DNA from: Campanula takesimana
Lineage: Eukaryota > Streptophyta > Magnoliopsida > Asterales > Campanulaceae
Reading direction: 5' to 3'
Length of the DNA: 64,000 bases
NCBI GenBank assembly: GCA_026119855.1
Contig: JAOWBW010001800.1
Span: 124,001 to 188,000 of the forward strand
Made by a program: the position numbers and the translations under genes. Position 1 is the first letter of the stretch, and every line of letters starts with the position of its first letter. The notes beneath the pieces were generated by a model. That model was not told where the DNA came from. It worked only from the letters and a program-made list of their open reading frames with translations, and made no database searches. Of the stretch, positions 1-9,022 are shown one piece after another.

Positions 1-2
1 GC

Positions 3-254
3 AAATACAAAATAATGTGGTGGGACAAAACAGATATTACTCATTGCAATACTGATGCAGTATCAAAGTATTTCATTACAAAACCAGAATACTGCAAAAC
101 AATTCCCCTAAAACAATCACAACAAAATGAAGAATTTCTTGCCAAAAAACAACAAATTATGTCCCAGATGGCCAGATGTACAAATCCAACAGATCTTGAA
201 AGACTAATGGTCCAACTCAGTGATGAAGGAAGTTCATCATCTATGAACGAATGA
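3..254 (+). CDS. C-terminal end of an upstream pararetrovirus ORF (partial)
   Basis: This frame is open from the left edge and ends at the TGA at 252-254, giving 83 or so residues. The tail is Gln/Lys-rich, then Ser/Asp/Glu-rich (about residues 70-83). I do not recognise a catalytic motif. It is assigned to the virus by position (just before the viral intergenic region) and because its last part recurs in inverted orientation at 4266-4384, fused to the coat-protein-like sequence. It is probably the end of the polyprotein ORF or of a separate last ORF. Its true start is outside the window. Confidence 0.5.
   Translation, partial: KYKIMWWDKTDITHCNTDAVSKYFITKPEYCKTIPLKQSQQNEEFLAKKQQIMSQMARCTNPTDLERLMVQLSDEGSSSSMNE
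121..239 (+). repeat. Left arm of a 119-bp inverted repeat within the pararetrovirus relict
   Basis: Reverse-complementing this segment gives the sequence at 4266-4384 with no indels and almost no differences. The arm covers part of the C-terminal coding tail of the upstream viral ORF. Confidence 0.93.
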
Positions 255-348
255 GAGACACAACCCAATGATGACTTCTTCACACATCCAGACGACCTAG
301 ATTTGGATCTGTAAAAGTCACATCAACAAAGAAGACAAAGTATCTAAT

Positions 349-494
349 CTCATCTTAGCCGCCCTGGTCCACTAGCCACGAAATTCAAAAAGGAGATACT
401 TTTTCAGCAACCACCATCCACAAAAGCTTATCTTGTCTCAGCCGCCCTGGCCCACCAACCACAAAATTCAAAAGGAGATGCCTTCTGTCAGCAC
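349..494 (+). repeat. Two imperfect direct repeats (about 60 bp) in the viral intergenic region
   Basis: A segment at about 349-408 recurs at about 432-494. Both carry the core GCCGCCCTGG, a following CCAC-rich part, AAATTCAAAA and GGAGAT. They lie 60-200 bp upstream of the TATA box, where caulimovirid promoters carry enhancer elements, so a promoter role is possible but not shown. Confidence 0.7.
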
Positions 495-547
495 TGCAAA
501 ACAAAATTACAAGAAAATTAGATTGTATAATCTTTGAAGTCTAGTAG

Positions 548-555
548 TATATAAA
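548..555 (+). promoter_or_regulatory. TATA box of the pararetrovirus promoter
   Basis: TATATAAA lies 332 bp upstream of the primer-binding site, in the intergenic region between the last viral ORF and the movement-protein ORF. That is where caulimovirids place their pregenomic RNA promoter. An AATAAA at 689-694 is a candidate polyadenylation signal, at the expected distance for a terminally redundant transcript. Confidence 0.6.
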
Positions 556-879
556 CGATAGCTCGATCAATGTATAGGCAGGCTAAATTTTTATCAGTTT
601 TAAAAATTCTCTCCAAATATTCAAGTCCTCTACTCTGATCAACCATCTTGTACTCAATTCAACCATCTTGTACTTATCAACAAATTGCAATAAACAAGTA
701 AGTTTTCTAATTATAATCTTTTGCCTCAAGATTTTCATAAGTCAATGTTACTGTAGCAAAGTCAATTTTACTATTCACTATTCATGCGATTTTGACATTT
801 ATATTTTGATAATTTTCTAATTGTTATTTATTGTTATTATCATCTTTAAAATTTATGTTTAAAATCGAGTCTCTGATTT

Positions 880-892
880 TGGTATCAGAGCC
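880..892 (+). other. Minus-strand primer-binding site (initiator tRNA-Met)
   Basis: TGGTATCAGAGCC is an exact complement of the 3' end of plant initiator tRNA-Met including CCA. This is the standard first-strand primer site of Caulimoviridae. It lies 147 bp before the movement-protein start codon. Confidence 0.88.
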
Positions 893-1038
893 TAATATTC
901 AACAAAATTAATTAATTAACTCAACTTGTTTAGTAGTCCCGAGTCGGTGTGTCACCTAGGTCTAAGTCACGCAATAGGAGTGTAAGTCGTGCATCCGGAT
1001 GGTAAGGAAGTGTATCCGAGCAAGACAAATAATAATAA

Positions 1039-1683
1039 ATGAGTTGGTTAGGTAATTTTACGAATAGAAGGCCTCCTAGAAGTCAAGATCCTATGAACGA
1101 TTATAACATACATATTGAGAATGATAACCATGATAACAATGAAAATGATCAAAATATTTTATCAAAAGAATTTTCTTGGAATACTCAGTCTTTGACTAAT
1201 TGGAAACCACCTCTAATTTCAAATTCAGAAATTTATAAAGACAAAGGAATTTTTGACATAAGGTCAAGATTAGCCACTAAAACAAAAGAAACTATTGTCC
1301 CTTTATTTTTCAATAATCAAACTATGAGTCTATTTTCAAAATCTTCAATAAAAAAATATATATCCCATGGCTACAAATTTTTACATATCGGACTTGTACA
1401 AATTGCTATTAAACCCTTAACCATGGAAGGTTTAAACACAAGCATACAAATAGCTTTAAGAGATCCTAGACATCTAAATTACACAGATTCGTTATTAGGA
1501 GCTATTGAAACCAGTTTAACAAATGGACCAATTCATTTTAATAGTTATCCAAATTTTACAATTTCTTTAACTGATCCTCATATAATGGATATCTTAACCT
1601 TAGACATTCTAACCCATAATTATCATATAAAAAAGGGTCTCACATATACGAAATATTTTATAGACTATATTTTAAAGTCATGA
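1039..1683 (+). CDS. Movement-protein-like ORF (30K superfamily) of the pararetrovirus
   Basis: The 214-codon ORF is the first after the primer site. Residues about 110-200 resemble the 30K-superfamily core of caulimovirid movement proteins, which line or enlarge plasmodesmata; the segment LHIGLVQIAIKPL is typical, followed by a region with conserved Asp residues. The N-terminal 60 residues are Asn-rich and polar. The ORF stops at 1681-1683, and the next ORF begins at 1680 in an ATGA overlap. The next ORF's first residues look like the continuation of the same domain, so this is more likely one frame broken by a frameshift than two native genes. A pararetroviral relict; function is not expected. 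Confidence 0.7.
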   Translation: MSWLGNFTNRRPPRSQDPMNDYNIHIENDNHDNNENDQNILSKEFSWNTQSLTNWKPPLISNSEIYKDKGIFDIRSRLATKTKETIVPLFFNNQTMSLFSKSSIKKYISHGYKFLHIGLVQIAIKPLTMEGLNTSIQIALRDPRHLNYTDSLLGAIETSLTNGPIHFNSYPNFTISLTDPHIMDILTLDILTHNYHIKKGLTYTKYFIDYILKS

Positions 1684-2294
1684 ATACGGGACTTTGTCCC
1701 AATGCCTTTAATAGGAACAAAATAGGAGAAACCATTTTTTGGGAAATAGACAAAACAAAAGCTAATAGAAATATCCCAAAAACAATTAAATGGAATGAAA
1801 TAACTCTACCCGAAAAATGGACATATCCCTCTAAAACTGTCCCAAGAAAAGAACAAAATCAAACAACTGATATAGAACAAATTATACAATATGAAGAAGG
1901 ATCGGTAGATCTAAAATTCAAAAGAACACAATCATTAAGTCGAAACAAAAAATTTAATGTTCAAATACCATCTAGAAGATCCACATCAGGAAGATATGAA
2001 TTCCCACAAACTACTAAATACGAAGATAGTTCTTCACAAAATGAAACTGTTTTTGAAAATGAAACTAACATGGAATTCCAACAACAACAAACAAACAATA
2101 TTGGAATAAACAGAGAAGGAGTCAATGTTCAACCTTACGAAGATAGTGAATTTACTCTAAATATGATAAAAAAAAACAATTTTATTTTGAATAAAAATAT
2201 TTTAAGAAAAGATTTTACTAGTAAACAGAATGAAGAAAATAGAGACTTATTTTTTCAAACATATAACAAAAGAGAACAAAAATTAATAAAATAA
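1680..2294 (+). CDS. Continuation of movement-protein/linker region (frameshifted fragment)
   Basis: This 204-codon ORF overlaps the preceding stop by ATGA. Its N-terminal 50 residues (Ile-Gly-Glu-Thr motif, then a Trp-Asn-Glu and Pro-Glu-Lys-Trp block) look like the C-terminal part of a caulimovirid movement domain. The remaining 150 residues are Asn/Gln/Lys-rich and low complexity, like linkers between movement and coat domains in fused polyproteins. Recognisable coding sequence continues past the stop at 2294 (about 2295-2578) but is interrupted. Either a native overlapping ORF or a frameshifted part of one ORF; I favour the latter. Confidence 0.55.
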   Translation: MNTGLCPNAFNRNKIGETIFWEIDKTKANRNIPKTIKWNEITLPEKWTYPSKTVPRKEQNQTTDIEQIIQYEEGSVDLKFKRTQSLSRNKKFNVQIPSRRSTSGRYEFPQTTKYEDSSSQNETVFENETNMEFQQQQTNNIGINREGVNVQPYEDSEFTLNMIKKNNFILNKNILRKDFTSKQNEENRDLFFQTYNKREQKLIK

Positions 2295-2682
2295 ACATAT
2301 TACGAATTTTGCAAATCACAAGAAGAACATATACCATTTTTTGGATTTTTAAATAATGAATACTTATATAAAATAACAACAATAGAAAAGAAAATACGAA
2401 AGTGGTACAAAGTAGGACCAGATCTTTTACCAACCCACGAAGCATACGAAAACGAAAAACCCCCTTTAGAACTCACTTATTTTTGTAAGAACAAAATCCA
2501 ATATGGGGCATACCCCATTGACAATTCCAATCAATTAAACAACGAAGATAAAAAAACAAACAGATTTACATTTACAAAATAATTGGACATATTTATCCCT
2601 ATATACCATAGGACAACAATTAGATAGAGTTGAAGACAAAATTGATAACGTTACAAATGGAATATCCTTAGTAAGACATGAA
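2295..2682 (+). pseudogene. Decayed viral polyprotein coding sequence between ORF fragments
   Basis: Reading directly after the stop at 2294 gives a plausible aromatic-rich peptide (Phe-Phe-Gly-Phe, then Lys-Trp-Tyr and a Pro-rich Tyr block) until a stop near 2579. A further stretch with several stops runs to the next ORF. This is consistent with movement-to-coat linker sequence inactivated by point mutations. No independent gene is visible. Confidence 0.45.
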
Positions 2683-3177
2683 ATGGATAATCTTGAAGTT
2701 GACGTCGAAATTGGACCGACGCCAGTTAATACAAAAAATAATAACCGTTTTAAATCTACAAGATTTACAGAATACTCAGAATTGTATAATATGGATACCT
2801 CAAATAGGAAAAATAAAGACAAAACATTTAATAAACAAATACCACCTCCTAAAAATCCTATAACAATAACAGAAATCAAACCAAAACTACAAGATCCTCT
2901 AAATGACTTGATGAATAAAATAAAGACCCATTTACAAGTCAAAGAAGAAACCAGTACGAGTACAAATATCCGAATGCTAACAGACTATAATGACAAAACC
3001 TCAGAATCAGATATCTCTTCTGATAATGAATATAATTCAACAACAGAATCAGAAGGAGAAAAATTTCATACAATTCAGACTATGCGACGAGATTTTTATA
3101 ATTACAAAAAAGATCCTGAAGACTTAGAAATATTAAAAAATCCAACAAAATCATACAATGCAAAAAAATATTTATGA
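2683..3177 (+). CDS. Acidic/polar pararetrovirus polyprotein fragment before the coat core
   Basis: A 164-codon open frame, Asn/Lys/Asp/Ser-rich, with an acidic Ser-Asp-Glu cluster around residues 105-130. It leads directly into the coat-protein-like ORF at 3158, overlapping it by 20 bp in another frame, which suggests a frameshift. Acidic patches before the coat core are usual in caulimovirid capsid precursors. No catalytic motif is seen. Confidence 0.5.
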   Translation: MDNLEVDVEIGPTPVNTKNNNRFKSTRFTEYSELYNMDTSNRKNKDKTFNKQIPPPKNPITITEIKPKLQDPLNDLMNKIKTHLQVKEETSTSTNIRMLTDYNDKTSESDISSDNEYNSTTESEGEKFHTIQTMRRDFYNYKKDPEDLEILKNPTKSYNAKKYL

Positions 3178-3790
3178 ATGGAACATTGATGGATTAAGTG
3201 AATTGAAAATTATAAATATTACAAAAGAGATGATAATTATAGGAAACATTTATAAATCTACAAATATTACAGAACGCCAAGCAGTTGAAAATATTATATT
3301 AGGATTCACAGGCCAATTAAGGACTTGGTGGGATAAATTACTAGGACAATCAATAAAAACACAAATTTTAGATGCTATTAAAACAAAACCAAGATGGACA
3401 CTCAATATTAGATGAAAATGAAAATCAGACTCCGGCACAGTTAATATACTTAATATTTAACATTACAACTCACTTTATAGGAGATATAGATTTATACACT
3501 GAAAGAAATTCTGAAATATTACAAAACCTAAAATGCGGAAAATAGGAACAATTTAAATGGTATAAAAAAAAATTCTTAAAAGAGTCTTTAATATTGCTGA
3601 CCCAAATAACTACCATTGGAAAGAAAAATTTATTACAGGACTACCAGGCCTATTTTCAGAAAAAGTAAAGGATACGATAGAACAAAAATACGGCCAAATA
3701 TCCTATGATGATCTTACCTATGGTGACTTAATCACCTGTGTAAACATTACAGGATTAAGACTATGTCAAGACCAAAAACTACATCACAAA
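3158..3790 (+). pseudogene. Coat-protein core (capsid-like), broken by stops and frameshifts
   Basis: Residues encoded at 3176-3330 include a Glu-Trp-Asn-Ile-Asp-Gly start and a GFTGQLRTWWDK block, which are hallmarks of petuvirus/florendovirus-type coat domains. After the stop near 3413, recognisable capsid sequence continues in other frames (a Trp-Tyr-Lys block, then GLPGLFSEKV at about 3640-3669), interrupted by a stop near 3544. The full core is therefore present but split into at least three frames. It would bind and package viral nucleic acid if intact; here it is a relict. Confidence 0.72.
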
Positions 3791-4204
3791 ATGAAGAAAG
3801 AAACTACTCAAACAAGAAAAGAACTAGGACACTGGTGTGAACAATTTGGTTTTGATAAACTAAAATCTCCATATAAAAAGAAAAATTACAACCAATATAA
3901 AAGCTCATATTACAAAAACAGTACATACAGGAGAAAATATAGAAAAGTAAATAAAAACTACCAAAACAATCCTCATGCTTATTACAATAAAAACAAAAAA
4001 GCACATTTTAAGAAAAGATATAACAATAATAAATATAAAAAAAATTATAAAAAAAAACCCTTTAGACCATATAATAAAGATATAAAATGTTTTTTATGCA
4101 AAAAACCTGGTCACATTGCTAGAAATTGTCCAGCAAAAAGACAAATACAACAAATTTGTCATAATTTAAAGATAAAAGAAACAGAAGAAATATTACAAAC
4201 ATAG
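3791..4204 (+). CDS. Coat-protein C-terminal basic region with CCHC zinc knuckle
   Basis: This 137-codon fragment is extremely Lys/Tyr/Asn-rich (residues 20-95), then has a CX2CX4HX4C zinc knuckle (CFLCKKPGHIARNC) at about residues 100-113. Zinc knuckles near the coat C-terminus are diagnostic of caulimovirid capsid proteins and bind the pregenomic RNA. The frame closes at 4202-4204. A neighbouring frame continues with an acidic Ser/Asp-rich tail to about 4265, as expected before the protease, but the sequence then runs into the inverted repeat. Confidence 0.78.
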   Translation: MKKETTQTRKELGHWCEQFGFDKLKSPYKKKNYNQYKSSYYKNSTYRRKYRKVNKNYQNNPHAYYNKNKKAHFKKRYNNNKYKKNYKKKPFRPYNKDIKCFLCKKPGHIARNCPAKRQIQQICHNLKIKETEEILQT

Positions 4205-4265
4205 ATGATCTTGAATTATCAACAGATATTGACGATAACTCTTCCAATCAGTCTGACACAAGCAG

Positions 4266-4382
4266 TGATGAACTTCCTTCATCACTGAGTTGGACCATTA
4301 GTCTTTCAAGATCTGTTGGATTTGTGCATCTGGCCATCTGGGACATAATTTGTTGTTTTTTGGCAAAAAATTCTTCATTTTG

Positions 4383-4384
<2 letters not shown>
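4266..4384 (-). repeat. Right arm of the 119-bp inverted repeat; viral rearrangement junction
   Basis: Inverted copy of 121-239. The breakpoint at about 4266 falls in an acidic Ser/Asp codon stretch (GATGAACTT context) and joins the coat-protein tail head-to-head with the end of the other viral ORF. The right edge abuts (AT)18. Confidence 0.93.

Positions 4385-4420
<36 letters not shown>
4385..4420. repeat. (AT)18 microsatellite
   Basis: Uninterrupted AT dinucleotides directly at the right boundary of the viral relict. Dinucleotide AT tracts are frequent next to integrated plant pararetroviruses. Confidence 0.97.
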
Positions 4421-4423
<3 letters not shown>

Positions 4424-4491
4424 TTCCTTAATTATTGTGCTCAACAGTAATTGTGCATATTCAACTCAGACTGGTGGGACGGAGGGAGTAC
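4421..4491. mobile_element. Truncated end of a Stowaway-like MITE
   Basis: The stretch ends in GGGACGGAGGGAGTA (4477-4491), the usual right terminus of Stowaway-like elements, but no partner terminus is seen to the left. It was probably truncated at the (AT)n/viral junction. Confidence 0.55.
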
Positions 4492-4623
4492 TATTGTTGG
4501 AAATTTTTGAACTTTAAACAGCCATAACGGCACATCACTGCATCTTGGTGGATGTTTGAAGACAACTAAATTACGAATTTGAATTGTTGACCCAGGTAGT
4601 ATAAGATAAAAACACAGTTTATA

Positions 4624-4859
4624 TTCCCTCCATCCCAAAATAATCTCGCGTACTGGATCGGGGTCTTCTTTACCAAACTTCGCGTCAAAAGAGCAAGCTT
4701 GTGAAAGGAAAGACAACTTTTTAAAGATACACACACTTGCTTCACTAGTCATATTTTATTTATGCAATTTTAAACCTAATTTGTAGACATGTGAAAAGCT
4801 TTTTTAGGACAAAAAGAAATAGCTAAATGAGAAGATCATTTTGGGACGGACGGAAGAAG
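4624..4859. mobile_element. Stowaway-like MITE (236 bp)
   Basis: Termini TTCCCTCCATCCCAAAATAA and the inverse at 4836-4859, flanked by TA/TA. The internal part shares sequence with the MITE at 46862-47040 (a CTTCACTAGTCAT block and an AGAAGATCATTTTGGGAC end), so both belong to one subfamily. Confidence 0.8.
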
Positions 4860-5390
4860 TATAATACTGATATCGGTTGCATATTCTCCATCACCTAGAT
4901 TAGCAAAGTTATACTTCAGCATCTGAGGGTACTGTAGCTCCGTGAAACTATCTTCTCATTTTAACACACTCAATATTGAGTGGCTATTCACAAGGCTAAA
5001 TAGCGTCATAAATGTAATCACTTCTATACCTTATGAAATTGAGGCCAAATTACGTTTATCCCACAAAGCGTATTTCAAATCTCACTTAATTTGTACTCAT
5101 GTGAAAAAGTGAGTTTGTTAGGTACTCTAATTTTGAAAAGCACGAAGATCAACCAATTTAAATTACAAAATGACACTAAGAAACTATAGAGCCCGAATGG
5201 AATATGAGCCTACACTGAGTTCTTGTCAAGAAACAACTTAAAACGCGACTCGTTAAACAATCATCAACAAGTTAATTTTGATCCTGTTTTCTTCTTAAAA
5301 ATATGATAGAAATAGTATTTTTATAAAATAAAAATAAAGAAACCTACATATTCATATTTTTGACAGTTCCAAGTAAGATGACTTAAAATA
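4860..5390. other. Intergenic, no gene seen
   Basis: AT-rich sequence without a convincing ORF, RNA gene or terminal repeats. Confidence 0.6.
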
Positions 5391-5392
5391 TA

Positions 5393-5676
5393 CTCCCTCC
5401 GTTTCATATGAATTGAGACAAAAAAAAATGGGCACAATAATTAAGAGAAAGTAGTGAATGTGTGGTGGAAAATGAAGAGAGAGAATGAGTGAGGTAAATA
5501 GTAGTGTTGGTTGGATAAAATGAGTGGTGGAAAATGAAGAGGGAGAATTAGTGGGGTTAAATGGGTGGGGTTGTGTGAATATAAAATATTAAAAAGTTTG
5601 TCATTTTGGGCAGTCTCAATTGAAGTGAAACGGACAAAAAGGAAAATAAGTCTCAATTCACATGAAACGAAGGGAG
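5393..5676. mobile_element. Stowaway-like MITE (284 bp)
   Basis: Left end CTCCCTCCGTTTCATATGAA and its inverse on the right, flanked by TA on both sides. Internal direct repeats (GAGTGGTGGAAAATGAAGAG appears twice) set it apart from the other MITEs here. Confidence 0.85.
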
Positions 5677-5780
5677 TACACATGTAAAATAATCCAAATT
5701 TATATAAGATAATGCTGACATTAACAAGTTAGTATGATGGTAATTGTATTATTAAATTATCATACAAGATTGCAAAAAAG

Positions 5781-5789
5781 AAAAAAAAA
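5781..5789 (-). terminator. RNA polymerase III terminator of the tRNA gene
   Basis: Nine A on the plus strand (T9 on the minus strand), 27 nt past the tRNA 3' end. Confidence 0.7.
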
Positions 5790-5815
5790 TATTTGGGCAA
5801 GTGGAAGCAACTCTT

Positions 5816-5887
5816 TATCAGAGCCTGGTTTTGATCCAGGGACCTGTGGGTTATGGGCCCACCACCCTTCCGCTGCGCCACTCTGAT
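5816..5887 (-). tRNA. Initiator tRNA-Met (CAU), slightly divergent
   Basis: The minus strand reads as a 72-nt initiator tRNA-Met including discriminator A. It has acceptor stem ATCAGAG/CTCTGAT, A-box TGGCGCAGCGG, anticodon loop CCCATAA with CAT, and an A-started T-loop as in eukaryotic initiators. Compared with the canonical plant gene as I know it, one D-stem base is changed (G:G mismatch at the third pair), the T-stem has a compensatory A:U to U:A swap, and the T-loop has ATCAAAA instead of ATCGAAA. It delivers the first Met in translation and is also the tRNA that primes several retroelements here. The B-box change may weaken transcription, so it could be functional or a young pseudogene. 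Confidence 0.85.
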
Positions 5888-5959
5888 CGGTGACAAAATA
5901 TGAAACAACAATTATTTATAGTTAAGATTATGTTCACAACTTTATGCTCACCACATCTT

Positions 5960-6457
5960 TTATTTGGCAGCTCCAAGAACTTCTTCTATCTCCTTTGCCA
6001 TTTCATGAAGAGAAGAGTTGTAAAACTCAGTAAGATCCTCAAGCCGCCACCCTCCAACCGGACTAACAACAAACGAGAAAATCATTTCGCAACCTTCTTC
6101 TACAGGCCTAGCTAGAGGCAATAGCTTCATAGTTGCCATAAACGAGTCAAACCCGCAATTATTATCCACAAACAGGTACCTAAAGCAATATTCATTTGGA
6201 TAAATCGCCACCAGCTTTTCCAACGCCCATTTTACCTCAATCTCTCCGGTAACGAGAGAACTCGAGGTGGCTGCACAATAACAGATGCAACCAGGTTGAC
6301 CTGATATGCCTTCAACCCCATAACATGTGTCCATTGTTGACAGCACTTTGTGGAGGTTGAAGAAGTCTTCCAAGAGTGGCCATATTTGTTCTGGTTTGTA
6401 ACCATGGATTTTGATACTGACTTGACCTTCCCACTTGTTTTCTGCTTCATTGGCCAT
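5960..6457 (-). CDS. Lachrymatory-factor synthase-like protein (Bet v 1/START fold)
   Basis: An intact 165-codon single-exon gene starting MANEAENKWEGQVSIKIHGY. The N-terminal Trp-Glu-Gly block, the PEQIWPLLEDFFNLHK helix (residues 22-37), the YGVEGISGQPGCI loop (about 46-58) and the C-terminal amphipathic helix are typical of plant lachrymatory-factor-synthase-like proteins, a branch of the polyketide cyclase/Bet v 1-like hydrophobic-pocket superfamily. The onion enzyme isomerises a sulfenic acid; homologues in other plants have no established substrate, so the reaction here is unknown. No signal peptide; cytosolic. Length matches the family. The start is chosen at the conserved MA(N/E)E beginning. 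It lies 72 bp from the tRNA gene on the same strand. Confidence 0.88.
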   Translation of the reverse strand: MANEAENKWEGQVSIKIHGYKPEQIWPLLEDFFNLHKVLSTMDTCYGVEGISGQPGCICYCAATSSSLVTGEIEVKWALEKLVAIYPNEYCFRYLFVDNNCGFDSFMATMKLLPLARPVEEGCEMIFSFVVSPVGGWRLEDLTEFYNSSLHEMAKEIEEVLGAAK

Positions 6458-7191
6458 GGATGAAACTCAATTTGGTGTCCCTACCTGGCTCGTGTTGGAT
6501 ATGATTTGGTTATGTACAATTTAGGATTGAAAATTTAGTTAAATGGTTGTAGAGTTTGTTGTTATTAGACAAGGCATCTCCAAAGCCTATCAGGGGAATC
6601 TTCTTGATGAATAAAATGACCAAGAACTGCTTCAACGAGCATTTTACTAGCATCGGGACATCATTCCACATGAACTTGGGAATATGCGACTAGAGATTAA
6701 CTCGGTATTTGTGGACCCTACCGAACACCCTTTTAATCTCGACCGTCGAATACTAACTTAGCAGTGACTTAATAAGATGACCCTGGCCTAATGATGGTCA
6801 TCGAAGAGCAGCAAAACTCGCGCTGCAGCAGTCTCAAATTCAATTTAAGTACTGCACTTAAAATAGTAAACCATACTCGCATAAACATCAAAGAGGCTTA
6901 ACTTATACCATTCCAACTAGTATACAGCAACCCAGATAAATAAATTACTACAACTGCAATGCATATGTACACAAAAGAAGAATTGCACATTCATGACCAA
7001 CATAATTGAGACCAGTCTGCAAATATAAAAATTGGAGAAAAGTCCATAACAATGGAACCATGTTCAAAATACAAAACACATGCTCAACTTATCAAATTAA
7101 GTATCCCAAGTGTTTCAAAAGTAAACTTCATGCCAACATAGAGAACCCATAAGCAAACAAGTAAAGCAAGATGGTGAAGATAAGGATCTGC
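6458..7191. other. Intergenic between the LFS-like gene and SKIP pseudogene
   Basis: Contains the promoter side of the LFS-like gene (6458-6600) and the 3' flank of the SKIP copy (about 6850-7191). No other ORF or repeat recognised. Confidence 0.6.
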
Positions 7192-9022
7192 CTAACGCCC
7201 CCTCTCAAAGCCGATACGGGACCTACCAGATCCCCCGTCGTAACCATCTCGCATGGATGAGCCGGCACTTGCTTTCATCGTCCCTCCGCTTCCCACTTTA
7301 TCCATTGCTTTCTTACCTTTCTTAACCTCTGTCAAAAACTGGTCCAAACCAAATGGATCCGCTTCTTCAGCCTCAAGCTTATCAAATTCAACAGGTCCAT
7401 CCCTGTGATGACCAATGTTCTCGTTGGTTCCTGCAAAAGCTTTGTCGGGTTTGAAACGTTCCGTCTTCCTGATCTTCTCCAGCTGCTCATCCGCCCCTCC
7501 ATACATCTCACTGTCAGTGTCTTTCTTTGGCCTGTATAAGGTTGAAAGAGTCGGCTGTGCAGTAAACAGGCCTTTATCATACACATTGTACTGGTCATCG
7601 GTTGCAAAGCCAGAATCCATTCCCTTTTCTTGATTAAAGAGCCTCTGGTAATACATAACTTCACCTCCACGCCCTCCTCCAGCTGAAGCCATTCCCAGAG
7701 CAACTTTCTCACTAATATCTCTATCCCTATCTCGGGTAATTTTACTTTTCTTACCCATTGCAGCATCCTTAGCCTCCAACCTTCGCTCTCTCTCCCTCTC
7801 CCTGCGACGCTCCTCACGAATTTTTTCACGCTGCATCAGCTTTTCTTTCTCCTTTGTCTCCCTCACAAGGCTCCTATCTTTGACACGTTCATAATCCCCT
7901 CTAGAATCATCAATGTCCATCATGCTATTGTCTGTGGGGCCCAAAGAAACACCAGCTGAAGGTGCAGCACCGGTTCTCTCTGACCTTGCCTTTTGAGCCA
8001 ACGCACGCAATTCTTGTTCCTTTTATTCCTTCTCTTTCATCATCATCTCCTTCTGAACCTTTGAACGCATTGCAACAGCCTCCCTAGCCTTTTGTTCAGC
8101 AACATATAGTGCCTCTGAGAGCTTTGCAAAATTGTCGTTAATTTGAACCTCCTGAAGTCCTCTACCATCTGCTGCTAGACGCTTATCCAAAGGGATAGTA
8201 TAACCTTTCAGGTTCTTCCAGTTGGAAATACAAGGTGGGATTTTCCAATCCTGTTGGTCCTTCACAGTAACGGGTCGAGGAGGAGAGTGCATGACTGGGA
8301 CAGGTGGAGACCCTGAAGCCTTTGGAACTCTCTTGTGCTTGAACTTTGGTGGCTCTAATGGATCCACAGGCATCTCCACCATAGCAATGATCCTCTCCTT
8401 GGCACCTGAATTAAACGCTGCTGACTACTGTGAAGGCTTGTACTTGATAAACTTCGAAGCAGATGATTGAGTAGGAACATTCTTGGGCTGTGCAGCACTC
8501 AACCTCACGTTAACAATCTTCTTAAGCGCTGCCTTTGTCTGTTGAGTAGTCTCATCGATCTCTTTCCGTACCTCATCCTCCTCTTCGTCGGATACCTCTT
8601 CCTCATCTTTTAATATTTTGGGGACAAGATCCCTATGATGCGAATAAACAATTTTCGAAGCATTCTCTTTCTGTTTCACAATTGCATCAAAAGTTAAATT
8701 ACCACGGTTATCAACAGTAACAGGTAAAGTCTTTGGCCCAGAATTTGCATCCTTCTTCCTACCCACCCATATCAAGTGGGTACTGTGCATAGTGAATCTC
8801 TGGAAAGGCACCACTATCACCAAAATCTTGCGGCTTTGATGGCCTATACTTAAACCTCTCTGGTGTATTATAAAGAGGAATATGATTGTGCTTAATAGCC
8901 TCAGCCTTTTCCTCCTCTGTTGCAGCACTGTACCTTTGCTTGAACCATGGATCGCTAGAATGATCATAAAAAGTAGCACCGGTCGATTTTGCAGGTGGCA
9001 AAAGCTCCTTTAGAGCCGCCAT
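7192..9022 (-). pseudogene. SKIP: SKIP/SNW1-type spliceosome and transcription cofactor, disrupted
   Basis: The minus strand carries about 610 codons colinear with plant SKIP (SNW domain protein), a component of the activated spliceosome and transcription elongation machinery in the nucleus. The N-terminus (MAALKELLPPAKS), the SNW motif (SNWKNLKGYTIPLDKRLAAD, near 8160-8230), the Glu/Arg-rich coiled region (7780-7860) and the C-terminus (RDGYDGGSGRSRIGFERGR) are present. Three lesions break it: a 4-bp GGGT duplication at about 8761-8768 (frameshift after codon 86 or so), a TAG at 8425-8427 where the family has Gln, and a TAA at 8023-8025 where Arg is usual. No introns interrupt the coding part, as in many plant SKIP genes. 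Otherwise conservation is very high, so inactivation looks recent. Confidence 0.9.

Larger units (their letters stand above)
1..4384 (+). mobile_element. Endogenous pararetrovirus relict (Caulimoviridae), rearranged
   Basis: The segment has the order expected of an integrated plant pararetrovirus: the end of an upstream ORF (to 254), an intergenic region with TATA box (548) and initiator-tRNA-Met primer site (880), a movement-protein-like ORF (1039), then coat-protein-like sequence ending in a CCHC zinc knuckle (about 4089-4130). Frameshifts and stops break the coding sequence into at least five pieces, so it cannot make a full polyprotein. The protease, reverse transcriptase and RNase H region expected after the zinc knuckle is missing; the sequence jumps at 4266 into an inverted copy of 121-239. 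The fused movement/coat layout resembles petuvirus- or florendovirus-like members, but I cannot fix the genus. The left end lies outside the window. Confidence 0.85.

Noticed and set aside
41..283. 80-codon minus-strand ORF mirrored near 4266-4384
   Set aside because: It is the antisense shadow of the viral C-terminal tail; the apparent second copy only reflects the inverted repeat.
7332..7829. 165-codon minus ORF inside the SKIP sequence
   Set aside because: Alternative frame of the SKIP coding sequence; no family resemblance.
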